64,000 bases of DNA. Origin: Neodiprion pinetum. Its lineage: Eukaryota > Arthropoda > Insecta > Hymenoptera > Diprionidae. The translations under genes were made by a program, and so were the position numbers. The stretch spans positions 24,945,778 to 25,009,777 of the forward strand of contig NC_060237.1 of the NCBI RefSeq assembly GCF_021155775.2. The letters are read 5' to 3'. The notes below the pieces were generated by a model. It searched no databases. It saw nothing but the letters and a program-made list of their open reading frames with translations, and had not been told where the DNA came from. This document shows positions 48,914 to 60,747 of this stretch, piece by piece. The first letter of the stretch is position 1, and each line of letters opens with the position of its first letter.

Positions 48914-48970
48914 TATAAGCAGTAAATTGTACTCGATGCAGGATCAATTTTCCTGCAAGGTCGCGCGTTT

Positions 48971-49045
48971 CGCCAGTTGACGTCACGGCAAGTCGGAATC
49001 TTTTAACAGTTTTGAATCGACCGCTCGCTCTGACGTCAACTGGCG
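48971..49045. promoter_or_regulatory. Perfect 15-bp inverted repeat carrying two CRE/ATF palindromes
   Basis: CGCCAGTTGACGTCA (48971-48985) and its exact reverse complement TGACGTCAACTGGCG (49031-49045) are separated by 45 nt. Each arm contains TGACGTCA (48978-48985 and 49031-49038), the bZIP CREB/ATF palindrome, extended outward by the same AACTGGCG. Shared flanks beyond the palindrome suggest duplication by inversion or a paired extended binding site, not two independent sites. It could act as a dimeric bZIP platform or extrude as a hairpin. No gene is visible next to it. Confidence 0.5.
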
Positions 49046-50612
49046 GTACTTTTCTATCGGTTCGTCACCCGACTCTTTACACTATGGACCTTCCTTGCCA
49101 GTTACACATATTTCGAATCTGTTCAATGTTAGAGAAAAATAAATAAATACCGGACATAGGTAGTTGAGGTGAACCAAAATTGCGAACCAGTGTGTTTAAG
49201 ATTTGCAGAAGCACGTGCACGAGTCGATTTGTGGAGGCTGGCTGTGTGATTATCGGTGACCTTGATTAAGCACGTGATTCCGAACTAGGAGCGCCGGAAG
49301 CTGCGTCCAATTTGCAAAAACAGGTCTGGCGGATAATACTCGGCGTCGTGTACCGGTGCTTGCCGGAAACGGACTAAATACCAAGTATAATATTGTTTAA
49401 AAACAAGCCGCGAGAGTATAAACCGCGCGATTAACTTCGGCTCTGGGATAATTTCGGTACAATAACTACGTACGACTCGGGGGTGATTTTTAATTCGGCG
49501 AATATTCATGTCTCATTTCACGTTGACTTTGTACCTGAGAGAATTATGCCGGTTCGCTTCCTCGTCGCCAACGTTTGAGAAACGAACCGAAGCTTGTCAC
49601 AACTTTATAGCTTGGCAGCTGGCTCGCATGTGCGACGGAGACTAGGAAATGCTGAGAGATCGCGGTGCAAAATCGTTGCGCATAACCGTCGGGCCGTTGC
49701 AGAAGTCTACATTAGTTATTAGAAGTTCGCTTATTAAGCCGGCGCTGCTGCCACACCTGAACGGCGGGGATCAAAGTAACCTCCGAGCTACGCGGTTTAA
49801 TAAGGACGATATTAATACACTCCAGACTCGCGACCGGTGCGAAATATCACTGCATACCCACCGACCATTTGCTCGGATATACCTTACCTACCTTTACGCT
49901 CCGTTGTATCCGACCTCCATTTGACGCATGACACACTTGCGCCTCGAACACGACAGTGCGTGTAGGTATCGCTTGCCGCGTGCGACGAGGCGAAGTGGAA
50001 GGATTTGGCGTGCGTGCAGGGGAACGAAGGAGAGTTTTTGAGAAAAACACGTCTGCGCGCGTGTGTGTTTATTTATGGTTTACGATGTTGACGATAGTCG
50101 GAATAATGATGATAATGGGCGAAGATTTGGAACAAAAAGTCGCCCGTCAAATTGTCACGAGTCGTTAATACCGGACAAGTTCGCTAACAACGTTGGGTAA
50201 TAATAATAGAATTAATAACGTTGATAAAATGCGTGATCCCTGCCAATTCAGCCGAGAGAAAGGAGTTGGAGCGAGACAGATAAACGGGCTGCACGGCCCT
50301 GGGCTTAAAATAATGACTCAGAGTAGTCAGCAGAATTCAGTGGTTCAATCAACGCTCGAATAATACCGCAATCGTCCGTCATTAGCCCAAGTGAATATTA
50401 ATTACTCAAATCTTATCTACCCCCAAGCTATGAAATCCCGATAGACATAATTATTGAAGCGAAATGGCAAATTACACCTTGATTACAATCTGGTAATTGC
50501 GATTGCGGATGTCTCGGATCTTTCTCGCCGCCGTTCTTCATTTTTGTACACCTTCTGCAGCTCTTCTCATGCATCGCTGCAGAATGTTCCCCGCTTCGAA
50601 CCCACCTCCCTT

Positions 50613-50637
<25 letters not shown>
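50613..50637. repeat. (TC)12 microsatellite
   Basis: Perfect alternating TC, (GA)n on the minus strand. Confidence 0.95.
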
Positions 50638-50645
<8 letters not shown>

Positions 50646-52589
50646 TTACTCCGAGTCACGCTCCCGGCAAACTCTACATAGCCGATAATGCAGGTATATT
50701 GCTTTTTGCCGGTTCTTGAACCGTCCGAATTCGACTTGACCAACCTCAAATATAACTCGACGGTGGTGCAAAAATAGACCTAGGCTAATGAGAATAGATC
50801 GAGAACGGTATCGTGATAGAATTTGGCAGCCACGTCGCCCACTCATCACGCATCTATGTACCTGACGCGCTTTGATGCAGACGACGGACGGAGTTGCATA
50901 CATTGTAATCCTATTACCGTAATCGGACAAAAATAACATACTTGCCAAGTATACCTATACACGGAATTGTAAGTAGCTCGGTTTAATCAATGCGGTGTGA
51001 AACGACTCGTGGACTGTACAGAAATCAGGCGGTCGAGTCAACCACTTGGAAATTTTTTCTTCACCTTACGTTTTTTCTAAAGATCTTTTTTTTTTTGAGT
51101 AGGTACTAAAATTTTGGCAGATGAAACGGTTACATGACTCGATGATCGTTCATGGTAATGCGACGGATATTCTCCGTTCCCACAAAGTGCGGTTGGTTGG
51201 GTGTCAAGTCGAACGCGGGACGGCAACTTTAGAGGTATGCAAGTACGTGTGTTTGCTGTTGTTTAGAGGCACACGGTTCAGAGTCCATTAACCGGTTGCC
51301 TGGCTGGTGTAGATGTGACGCCTACGCAGCGCAGCGCAAATCAATGACTGTACTTAATCTCGAGCTTATCACCTGACACCGATTGTGGGATAAAACTTGT
51401 GCAATTTTTCGCCTAAAGGACATTGCCGCGTAGAAAATCTCACGGGATTATTTCAAGGATGAGGGGTAACCTTAGATACGAAATCAGGGTTAGACGATGT
51501 GTTGCGAATTACGTAACTTAGAAGCTGAACGTGAACGATGAAAGCTTAGCAATTGAGGCTTGAGGCTTGGAACAAGTTGGCAATTTGCTGAGGCGATAGG
51601 GGATTTATGAAATTACGGTACAACACGCGAAACCGAGAGAAGAATCGATTTACGCGTGTTTGTGCGAGGGAAGATTTCAACTTCCGGTCGCGTGACGATC
51701 GCAGCTCGAACTGCAACAGATATTCTAGATATTATTTGGTTACATTTACGCGTAATCTACGATCAGCGTAGGTGCAGGCTCTTTGATGTGTCCGAATACT
51801 AGATGCGCGCGAACGTCATGTGGGTGCAGAGAATTTATTCTTCCAAATGCATATAAAGTGAAAAGCTGCCACGTGAATAAAAGACCACCTCGCGACTTGG
51901 CTGCCGTAACCGAAGATTAAACTTTGCTGTTGAAAATAAACTTGGCGACATCCACAATAGTAGGTATTCTTGTAGAGCTACGACTCCGCGGCTTACAAAG
52001 TCGCAGCTTTGCCGTGTACACGTGGGAGAGTGAATAACGAGCAACCGCGAATCGCTCATGCCAACGAAATTAATATGCAAATTATCCGGCAGCTCGCTCG
52101 TGATCTAGTATTTATTTCGTTGTTGTTGCAAATACTTGCGGATAAATATTTTACGGCGCAGAAAATTATTCATACATGGTTTTCGTCCCGTCGCCGCCAA
52201 TTAGCACGGATATTCCTGACTCGTGAACTCGATACCGGCATCACGGTACCCGCCCAACCCTTCGAGAACAGGAACTCGACGACGGCCTTCGACGAGGAAG
52301 GACCGAGTAGCCGCAGCCTACGGCGACGTCGACGTCGGCCGGCCGACGTTTTCTTGTTCAGCTTTTAAGACACTACCTCTGTCAACCCGAATTAACCCTG
52401 ACGCAAGGTCCGGTTGTAGATCAGTTTTGATTGTAGGAGGTTGGATTCGGCCCATCCGTGCGAGTCCAGGCCGCGCCTCTCGCGAGTCGGAACGACGCTG
52501 TAAAGGATCGCCTACCGCTCTCGAAGTCAGATAGAATCGCTGCGGCGCGGCGGCGGTCGTTAATTTGTTATCTATTTAATGGAAAATCA

Positions 52590-52607
52590 CTCTGTCAATC
52601 AGGGATC
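52590..52607. repeat. 18-bp direct repeat, copy 1 (contains Exd/Hth-type site)
   Basis: CTCTGTCAATCAGGGATC occurs here and identically at 60730-60747, with unrelated flanks. Its inner CTGTCAATCA (52592-52601) is TGATTGACAG on the minus strand, which matches the published PBX-MEIS (insect Exd-Hth) heterodimer site. Binding is inference. Confidence 0.5.
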
Positions 52608-53240
52608 AACTCTATCCTCGCGAAGACAGCGAGCGAACACCGTGCGGCGGCATTCGTGTATTTAATTAACCGTACCAGCAATGACTACACGGTATAAAAA
52701 TCCGTACGTCAGCCATAAATCTCAGTTGAATCGCTCGCGTATCGCGTGCGGACGTCTCACGAGGTTTGCTTGACGAGTCAAAGGAAAGAATTTCGTCCCG
52801 CATGCGAAGGTATAATTGGCACTCTGTCGTTACATGTGCGATCGTGAATCATTTGAAAATTTGTACAACCTGCGCCGTGTGCCGAGTATCATCGGTTTAT
52901 TGTTAATGCGGTTGTAACGCCGCGTCGTCTCTCCGCAGCTCGTCCGCGTTCATGGTGTCGACGTAATATGAGGATGGGCTACAATGATCGTAAAACACAA
53001 GCCTCTAATCGGGCCTATTTCCAACCACAACAAACACGTCGGTTAAGTTTATTGCATAAATAATTCCGCTCGCTCGTAGGCCGAGATACTACTCGGTCGG
53101 AGAGGAAGAGTTACAAGCGGTGAAAATGCTCCCGGTTGGCAATCAAACTAAGTTACAGTGATTATGAAGTAATGCATGATCCTGGCCCCTGACGGTGCCT
53201 GGTAGAGAGGATTGGACAGATTAACCTTCTTCTTGCTGGG

Positions 53241-53260
53241 GTCGCGGTTTGTCGCGGTTT
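53241..53260. repeat. Tandem 10-bp repeat (GTCGCGGTTT)2
   Basis: Two perfect adjacent copies, followed by a G. A short local duplication. Confidence 0.95.
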
Positions 53261-54396
53261 GCCTCCGAGTCACTCGCGGATTGCCAAGGAGACACGCGGA
53301 TCCCTCGATTTGCACCACCGCCAACGTAAATCATTTCAAGAAATTCTTTCAAGAGTGATTCTGCGGTTTCGAAAGATGTCAGCTCAACCGCATTCAAGGC
53401 TCTCCCTTTCTAACCGGGCGGTCATGCGCTTTTTTCTCATTTCTTTTCTCCTCGCAGCTTTTCGACCACTCCGATCGATCGCGGGCTCCTTGACTCGATG
53501 CAAATTCTCACGAGGAAAGAAACATGCAAACACGTGCCGAGCGGCAATGATTGTAATTGAAAATCTTGTCCAATCACGAGAGACTCGTTCCGAACAAGGA
53601 GGAAAACACTTGATTGAGAAATGAGAGAACCGATCTTGGCCTGGACTCGCAAAGCAGCAGCTCCCGGTGTGGGATTTGAAAAATTCCGCAAAATCCTGAG
53701 AAACACTCGGGAATGCAGTTCTATGGGTGCATGCAGAGAAGTTTCTTCCCGCCCGGTAAAGTCCTCGATAAGAGAGGCGGCGGGTCTTCGAGTCTTCGGA
53801 ATGCGCCTGACGACAACGTGCCTGGGATGTTTGGTAGTGCAAACCAGTTGGTGATGTTGCATAACTGATGACACCTCGCTAACGGAAGAGAAGATCGCGG
53901 AGTCTTTGCCAGCGCTATATGCGGATAGTCCAAAAGTGCACATGCATCGTTTTGAAGCCGACGTCCTCGCTTCACCGGCACCGTCTGGCTGCGGTCTGAC
54001 CGATCCTTTATCTCTTTCTCTCGCTCTCTCGCAAGCTCTTTCTCCTCATATCCACATGGCGAGGCTCTCAATGGTCTTCAAATTAGTCGAAAGTGTACGA
54101 GCCGCGTGCGGGAGGAGTCTGGTTCCATTCATCGAACGATGACATCGATCTCACGACGAGAAAACGCTGTTCGGAGATCGTCGGACGCCGATAAAGGTGC
54201 CGATTATCCGCGTTTACGGCGTTGGGAAGGCCGCGGCATTATCGCTAGATGAAACATGGACGTTTGATCACTCGGTTCGTGCCGGTTCCTCTCTTATCCA
54301 GTCGTCTAAATTGATCTGCAGGCGGTAGAAAAGCCGCGCGTAACCTAAATAAAAATTCACAACTCTCACTCTCTCTCCTTCTCTCTCGTCGGTTAT

Positions 54397-54418
54397 ACCG
54401 GAGATTTTTATCTCCGGT
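54397..54418. repeat. Perfect 9-bp hairpin with TTTT loop
   Basis: ACCGGAGAT (54397-54405) and ATCTCCGGT (54410-54418) enclose TTTT. It is stem-loop shaped, but the stem sequence and ACCA-type flanks of a histone mRNA 3' stem-loop are absent. Confidence 0.85.
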
Positions 54419-55592
54419 TCATCAGCATGGGAACCGGGGGTCGCGCAAACACAATGCAGTTAATGAAGCCTGGCTTATTACCTGTGGAACTGAGACTCGG
54501 GTCGAATATTAACTGTCGATTGTCGAACCTCTGAGTTGTTGATCGTAAACTGAAAGGCACGGTTATCTTCACTTTTAAATTCTGACTCAGCAACCTTTAA
54601 ACCTTGAAGTAATCGCCGATAAATCTTTACGCAGTTTCGTGCCTCGTCTCGTTACCCGCGGTTCTTACCGCCGTCACGATACCGATCTAGCATCAAAACA
54701 CGGAATGTCCGAATCGGCGAATCGAGACGCGCTTCCCATGTTTCTTCACGGTCGTTCTTTCGTTCCTCGAAATGATTCGGACGTTCGGGTACCAGGTGCG
54801 CGGGAGTGTCAGTTGACATCCGGTTTTCCTCGTTGAAAAGGTTGCACGGTTGACATCGGCAAGTTGAACCGCGTCGGAAGAGTTGACAGCGCGAGTGTTG
54901 CGTCAGCTGCCTGACCCGCAAACCGTTGGTAGAAAATTCAGCAGCTGCGTTTGGCTTACCGATTAACAATTAAATGGCAAAATTATTGTAACACATATGC
55001 CATCGATACGCAAACGAGGAGTAATTCGAGGCGGATATTCGTGCGAGGAAATTCGAATTCATATCGGTAAATACCGATTTTATCTAAACGATTGCAGCGC
55101 TAATTATTTGAACGAAAGTATCTGTGGCAGGAACAGTGTGTCTCTTGTTTTTTCTCAAGGTGTATTATACGCTTGCAATGTATACATGTCTACATAATGG
55201 TATTCATTGTGAATATCATTCGTTTGAGTAGAAAGTTACAACCGATACACGCTGCAGGGCGAAACGATCCTTGCGTAAGGTGATTTTTATTAAACGGTAT
55301 TCTTTCTTATTTTTTGTTCCAGGTAATTATCAGCCATCTTCATCAGCTACCCTGAGATGCTATCGGTATTGAAGTCCACCTTGCGTAAGAAATGTTATTT
55401 ATACAAATCCTAGCAATACCATAACTCATTTTACACGGGTCTGCGCTCTTTATTCTTCCAATTTACCACGACTGTCCGGTTGACTCGTGCCGCCGCTTTT
55501 ATCCTCGCCGTTGATCTCCGTTCTCATCCACATACACGACGAATACCAAAAAGTCCAAGTGCCAGGCGCCAGACGCGACCTCTTGGTGCTAA

Positions 55593-55621
55593 TTCTCCTC
55601 CTCCTTCTTCTTCTTCTCCTT
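55593..55621. repeat. CTC/CTT-rich trinucleotide tract
   Basis: Imperfect CTCCTCCTCCTTCTTCTTCT sequence; purine-rich GAA/GAG on the minus strand. Confidence 0.85.
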
Positions 55622-56810
55622 CGATGGTCCCCGGAAAGAAATATGTTCTGGCAGACGGTAAACAAGCGTTCTACGCCCAGAATCGCTTCCGAGCATCGGG
55701 ACAACCGGGTGATTGTGTCTCGCTTGGTTAAAAATAGGGCGAATCTTTGTCTCGGGAAACGTTTCGTCCAGATCCGAGATCAGCTGTTCCTTACTCGTCA
55801 TTGTCACCTTGAATAACCTTCGCGAATATTCGGCAGAGTAAGCGTTATTTTGCCACTAACAAGTAAGTATACGCTCGAGCTCGACTCAACCTTTCACTAA
55901 TCACTGCATTCCTTCGAAACTCGGATTTTTCCTCCCTTCCTTCCTTCCTCCCTTCCTTTCGCAAGTCAACTCCCCTCACTCGCTTCGGTCAGAATCTCGA
56001 AGTGCTCGCCTGACGAAAGATCGACGCAAGGTTTGCCGGTCAGTGCGGACGAGTGCAGGGCTGGGCCGAGCGACCAAGGATCGGAGTTTTTGTATCCGGG
56101 ACGAGGCTCGGCACGTCGTAAAATTCGGGCGGCTCTTTCGACGCGGGTGAAACGCGGGAAGAGCAGAGACGAAACAGCATTTCAAATTATGATCTTGTCC
56201 CCGTTGAGAGCAAGCACGTCCCATGCGGCGAGACGTATGGTCCTGCGATTATCATAAAGCATTTTACTCACTCGGCAACATTGCAAGTGCTCACATATTT
56301 TACCTCGTCATTCTCCAACGAGGGTAAAAAACGAAAAGAGGTGAAGAAAAACTTGAGTAAAATAAAAAATAAGTCATCTTTTGCAACGATCTCTCGACGT
56401 CGGTTCACCGCTCTTCGCTAGATGAATTTTAAAAGAACAACCGTTGCGCGGCCCCGTTCAATATACGAAGGAAACGAAAAATTTTTACTCGTAACGACTT
56501 TGAAACTTTGTGTTCTTCGTTCGTCATTACTTCTGTCGCGATCAGGCTGCCACGGATTGATTTTCAAACTGCAGATCCTTCTTCTCCTTCTTCGTCTTGA
56601 TCTTCTCCCTGGTCGGATCATTGAATTTTCTCGTTTTATGTGAAACCGGAGCCGCGTAACCATGAACGATAATCGTCCGAGGTCGAACCTCGATATGTCG
56701 ACCTTGTCATCGAAGCTTACTTCGCGTTTTACAAGCCTCCGGCGAAACGGAACTGGCGCAAGTTGTAACCGGGAGGCGGCTAAGTTGGTGTTGCGGACGT
56801 CTTGGCCTGG

Positions 56811-56888
56811 CGTGACGAGTGACGCGACGCCAACTTGACGCGAATAACGCGTTGCAAACCGGAGCGACGCGACGCGCCGCGACGCGGC
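56811..56888. repeat. CpG-dense cluster of GACGC pentamers
   Basis: About seven copies of GACGC occur in 78 bases, several overlapping as GACGCGACGC. Local CpG density is far above the surrounding sequence. It could be a decayed short tandem repeat or a CpG-rich regulatory patch. Confidence 0.7.
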
Positions 56889-58056
56889 CACCCTGCTCTT
56901 AACAAGAGGATAAATGGGAGAAAAGTTGGTGCAGGTATGTCGGCCTTAAATATTTATAGACACACGCCAACCAAAACATAACTCGGGATTGTTGTAGGTG
57001 CCCACGTTGTATTACGGATCTCTGGATCTCTCTCGACTCGTCTCGCGTCGCAACGCGTCGAACCACGCATTAACCAGTCATCCGTCATTCCTGGCTGCCG
57101 GCCTGTCCCCGCTCTATTGTTACCCGCGACGACGGCGTCTTTGGGACGAATACGGACCGAAATAACTCGCGCTTTTTCTACTTTACGCTTTCCGACTTCA
57201 CGCGACGCTCGGTGATTCGTGCTCGACTGATCCTAAACGAGGATCGGGTTCGTCGCAATCCTGGCAAATCCGGACAGGTGAAAAAATCCTTTCGAAAACC
57301 CGCTCCCTGCAAAATCGTAACTTGATTCATTGATACACCACCTCGGTCTCGGAGAAAACATTGTCTCTATTTTCACTTGTATTACTACAAGAAGAAGCTT
57401 CGGGACAGGCAGGAAGAGGCGGAATTATCAGTCTGGAAAATATACCCATGCATCCACACCTGCACCGAATGATCGTCTGATTGGACTGTGACGACAAGCG
57501 CAACGCGATCTACACGCGCTGAGAGCTAGGTTCAATTCCTACCACGGGGGAGAGAAATTTATGGAACGGGGGTAAAATCCGTAGGTGCAGGTTCTCGAAG
57601 TTGCGAGCCGCGTAACAAAAAGCAATTAACGCTTCAAAATAACGTGTTAATGGTGCGTGGTAATGAATTTGGTAGTGAACCAACCCATTTTGTCCCAGTT
57701 ATCCGTTGGGCACTGCACCGTTGCATCGCGTACCGACGCCACCGACGCCGCCGCCGCGACGCTGTTGCAGCATTGCTGCACTACCGCCGCTGCCGAATGC
57801 TGGGCGCCGTTTCGCGGGTGAGCGCCTGCTTGCCTGGCACACGTACGACATTGGCGATTTATTCTTGCATAACGGCAGGCTAACTGAAAAATTAACCAAA
57901 ACTCATCCTGTTTTACTGTAGTTGCACTCGAGGAACCGAAACCTTGTTCAAATCCATTCGCTTTGCGTTTATTTTTGGATTTTAATCAGTCCTCGGATTC
58001 AATTGTTTCCTGGCACAGTTGTACAAGGAATGAAAAACTCTCGATGTTGGTTTTTT

Positions 58057-58077
58057 TCTCTCTCTCTCTCTCTCTCT
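58057..58077. repeat. (TC)10 microsatellite
   Basis: Perfect alternating TC following a T run. Confidence 0.95.
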
Positions 58078-58980
58078 TAACACTGACATGGATGTGATAC
58101 GGAAAAAAAATAACCTCAACGATGAATGAACCTGAATGAAAATTTTTTTTAGACTCATTCGCTTAGCAACAGCTGAACAGACTTTACGACGTTGAAGGTT
58201 CCGGAATGTGGTAGAGAGAATTTAACCTCGTGAGCTTTGCCTTTTATTATTTACAACTGAAAGTCGTTGGATTAGAAAGTTCGGAATAATTGCGTACGGG
58301 AAAAACTAAATGAAGAAAACCTACACATGATGTTTAGAAATTTTAGTTTACGTTCGCTACGCGAGTGGGTGAACGAATGCAGGTTGAGAAGGTGAAGAAA
58401 GCTGATGCGGTAGTGCATACCTACCGCGCAATACTTAACCGCGTAAAACTCGGGTGAAGCAGCGTGATTGAGTGCCGTCGTAGTAATTGCGGTTCTCTTA
58501 TTTAGGTCCGATCATGAGTGTACGACCGAGGCGCTGCAAGGGGATGACCCCACGTGACGAGTCGTCGCAGGTCCTTTTCGCATCCTTTATTGGTCACGAC
58601 AATAAGGAGCAGGGCGATCATAGTCCGCCAAACAAAGTAATCCGCATCCGCATCTCGCAGTCGGTGTGTATGGATAAGTAGGCAGGATGGCAGGTAGGTG
58701 GGTAATTGATTCCCACTGATAGGAAGATAATAGTTACGTTTATTCTCGGGTGGTCGGTCATAACAGACAACTTCACGAGTTACCCGTTATTACCGCAATT
58801 GTGGTGCTGTTGTCGGTGCATTAACTCAGGGAGGTCATCGGGTGTCACTCTTCGTGTACGTTTATGCTAAGTTTAATGCCTTCGTATTTAAATGATTCTC
58901 TATCTCTCGAGCGTTTATGACACATCCGCGCGCCATAAATAGGTGGAATATACCTAAGAGACGCGGCGAATCTTTGGTAC

Positions 58981-59009
58981 AAGTTACACGAATCGGACTT
59001 GTGTAACTT
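58981..59009. repeat. Perfect 9-bp inverted repeat AAGTTACAC/GTGTAACTT
   Basis: Arms at 58981-58989 and 59001-59009 with an 11-nt spacer. The word ACATCCGCG flanks it on both sides (58922-58930 and 59012-59020). Confidence 0.85.
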
Positions 59010-59516
59010 CAACATCCGCGGCTTTACGAGCGAGACAAATTTCGGTGATTTTCTTAAGCGAAAACGATCTTCGCGCGAGATTCACGGCCTTGCGAATAAC
59101 CGCAGTGCTGGGATTCCGTGATGAAAGTATTACCGAGTTGTAGCAAGGATACCACGTTTAGTCCTGCAGCGTTTTAAACGATGAATAACACTCTCGCACG
59201 CGAGAAACTGGACCGCTCCTACGTAACATTTATCCGCGAACGAATTGAGCTGAGTAAACAAGCCGGCAGCCGGTGGTTCTGGTTATAATCTTTTACTAGA
59301 TCACAGACCACCCAGGTTGGCGAAGACCGCAACGAGAATAATTATTATACATACACTGAATATTTTCCCTGATTCTTCCATGCCTGCCGGCGCGGGAACT
59401 CCGATGCCCGTAGGAAAGTATACGGATATCGTTCTCAACGGCAAAACTTGGCATTAAAATTTGTATCACAGGATTTTATATAGGTATGTAAAAATGCATC
59501 TAAGGAAAAACAACCG

Positions 59517-59571
59517 GAAGAAAAAGAAGAAGAATAAGAAGAAAACGACGAGAAGAAAGAAAGAAAAGAGA
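59517..59571. repeat. AAG/GAA-rich purine tract
   Basis: Imperfect AAGAAGAAGAATAAGAAGAA-type sequence. Low complexity. Confidence 0.85.
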
Positions 59572-59925
59572 TAAACCCTACTCTGCAGAGCAAACATTAG
59601 CATAGCCGCGTAGTCTTATGTTTATCTGGACAATGCAAATTCCCCAATGTAAACGAGGCTTGAAATAGACCCTGGCACGCTGCTCGTGTGTAAACTCGTA
59701 CACAGGTAAAGGCATCGTGCACACCTAGAATTCAAATATGAACGGTGAACTCGCGAGGGTCGTTCGGTCGGTGCAGTGAAAAAATAAATGCAATCACTCC
59801 GTGGTTGCAAATACGATACGCTGTACTCGAATACAGCGGTAGCTGCGTAACGTTCTCGTACCTGCAACCCATCTTCGAATCGAGTCCAACTCGAAGTTGA
59901 CAGTCAGTGTTGAGGGGATAGGGGA

Positions 59926-59956
<31 letters not shown>

Positions 59957-59964
59957 CGACGATG
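59926..59964. repeat. (ATGACG)5 hexamer repeat
   Basis: Five perfect ATGACG units continue into GACGACGATG. On the minus strand it reads CGTCAT, producing an Ile/Val run in a chance frame (60098-59904). Confidence 0.95.
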
Positions 59965-60729
59965 TAGGTACCTGGGGAAACGATGACGTTGGCTAAACGA
60001 ACATTAACGCGCGTCGTGCGAGTCGATGTGCATGTAGGTATAATACCGCGTAACGTAAGGTGCTTAAATGCGGCGTAGCGTAACGCAGCGCAAGCCAACT
60101 GAACGTAGCGTTTCTCAGGCTCCTCGAACTCGAACTGCAGTGTTTGTTGCAGCGTTAATTTGTTGTATAATTATCATAAAGGAAAGAAATTCAGATCATC
60201 AAGATTGTGGCCCGCGGCTGAGGCTGCAATGCGGGGCAATGCGGCGAAACAGTGCTGACGCGGTTTATACACCAACAAGTCGCACTGCAGGTGTCGGCGA
60301 TGCAGTTTGCCTGCAGCCTGCTTGCACGTATTTGTGTTACAACTTGGAACGGTCCGTTGGATTGAATTATTAAATCTCACCGAGTGCCCGTCTCGTCGTG
60401 ATTAACCTGCCTGCGCTTTGAAGGAAACGAAAATGAGTATGCAAAAATTGTTACAGACGTATATACGCGTTATGGGTATAGGTACGTAATAAATTGATCA
60501 CCGCATGTGCAGCAACTGCATAGACGTCAAAATTATTTGCTGTACTAGTTGGAAGAAGACGCGCACTTACTCAGCTTGTCCGAGGTACTTGCCTTATACT
60601 TATTCATCCACCGGTGATGATATCGACGTTATCCAGGACGTGAATTGATTCGCGGATTGAGCGGTAGGTCAACGATATCAAAGACTAGTTTCTAAACCGT
60701 TCTCTCGCGGGAGAGGCAAATAATTATTC

Positions 60730-60747
60730 CTCTGTCAATCAGGGATC
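60730..60747. repeat. 18-bp direct repeat, copy 2 (contains Exd/Hth-type site)
   Basis: Identical to 52590-52607. The composite TGATTGACAG (minus strand) lies at 60732-60741. Flanks differ at the first base on both sides, so this is a short shared element, not the edge of a visible longer duplication. Confidence 0.5.

Larger units (their letters stand above)
49046..56810. other. Non-coding stretch, no supportable gene
   Basis: This contains (TC)12 at 50613-50637, a copy of the 18-bp direct repeat at 52590-52607 and a 10-bp tandem duplication at 53241-53260. A stop-poor zone at 53.26-54.14 kb has overlapping frames of 77-168 codons on both strands. A hairpin lies at 54397-54418 and a CTT-rich tract at 55593-55621. 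A donor-like AACAA|GTAAGTAT near 55.86 kb follows no convincing exon. No frame has a recognisable domain. Confidence 0.6.

Noticed and set aside
54397..54418. Histone 3' stem-loop or intrinsic terminator
   Set aside because: Stem sequence and flanks do not match the histone element, no histone gene is upstream, and bacterial-type terminators are not relevant to this genome.
57525..57560. tRNA-like B box (GGTTCAATTCC followed by CACGGGGG)
   Set aside because: No A box at the required distance upstream and no acceptor stem pairing, so it is a chance match.
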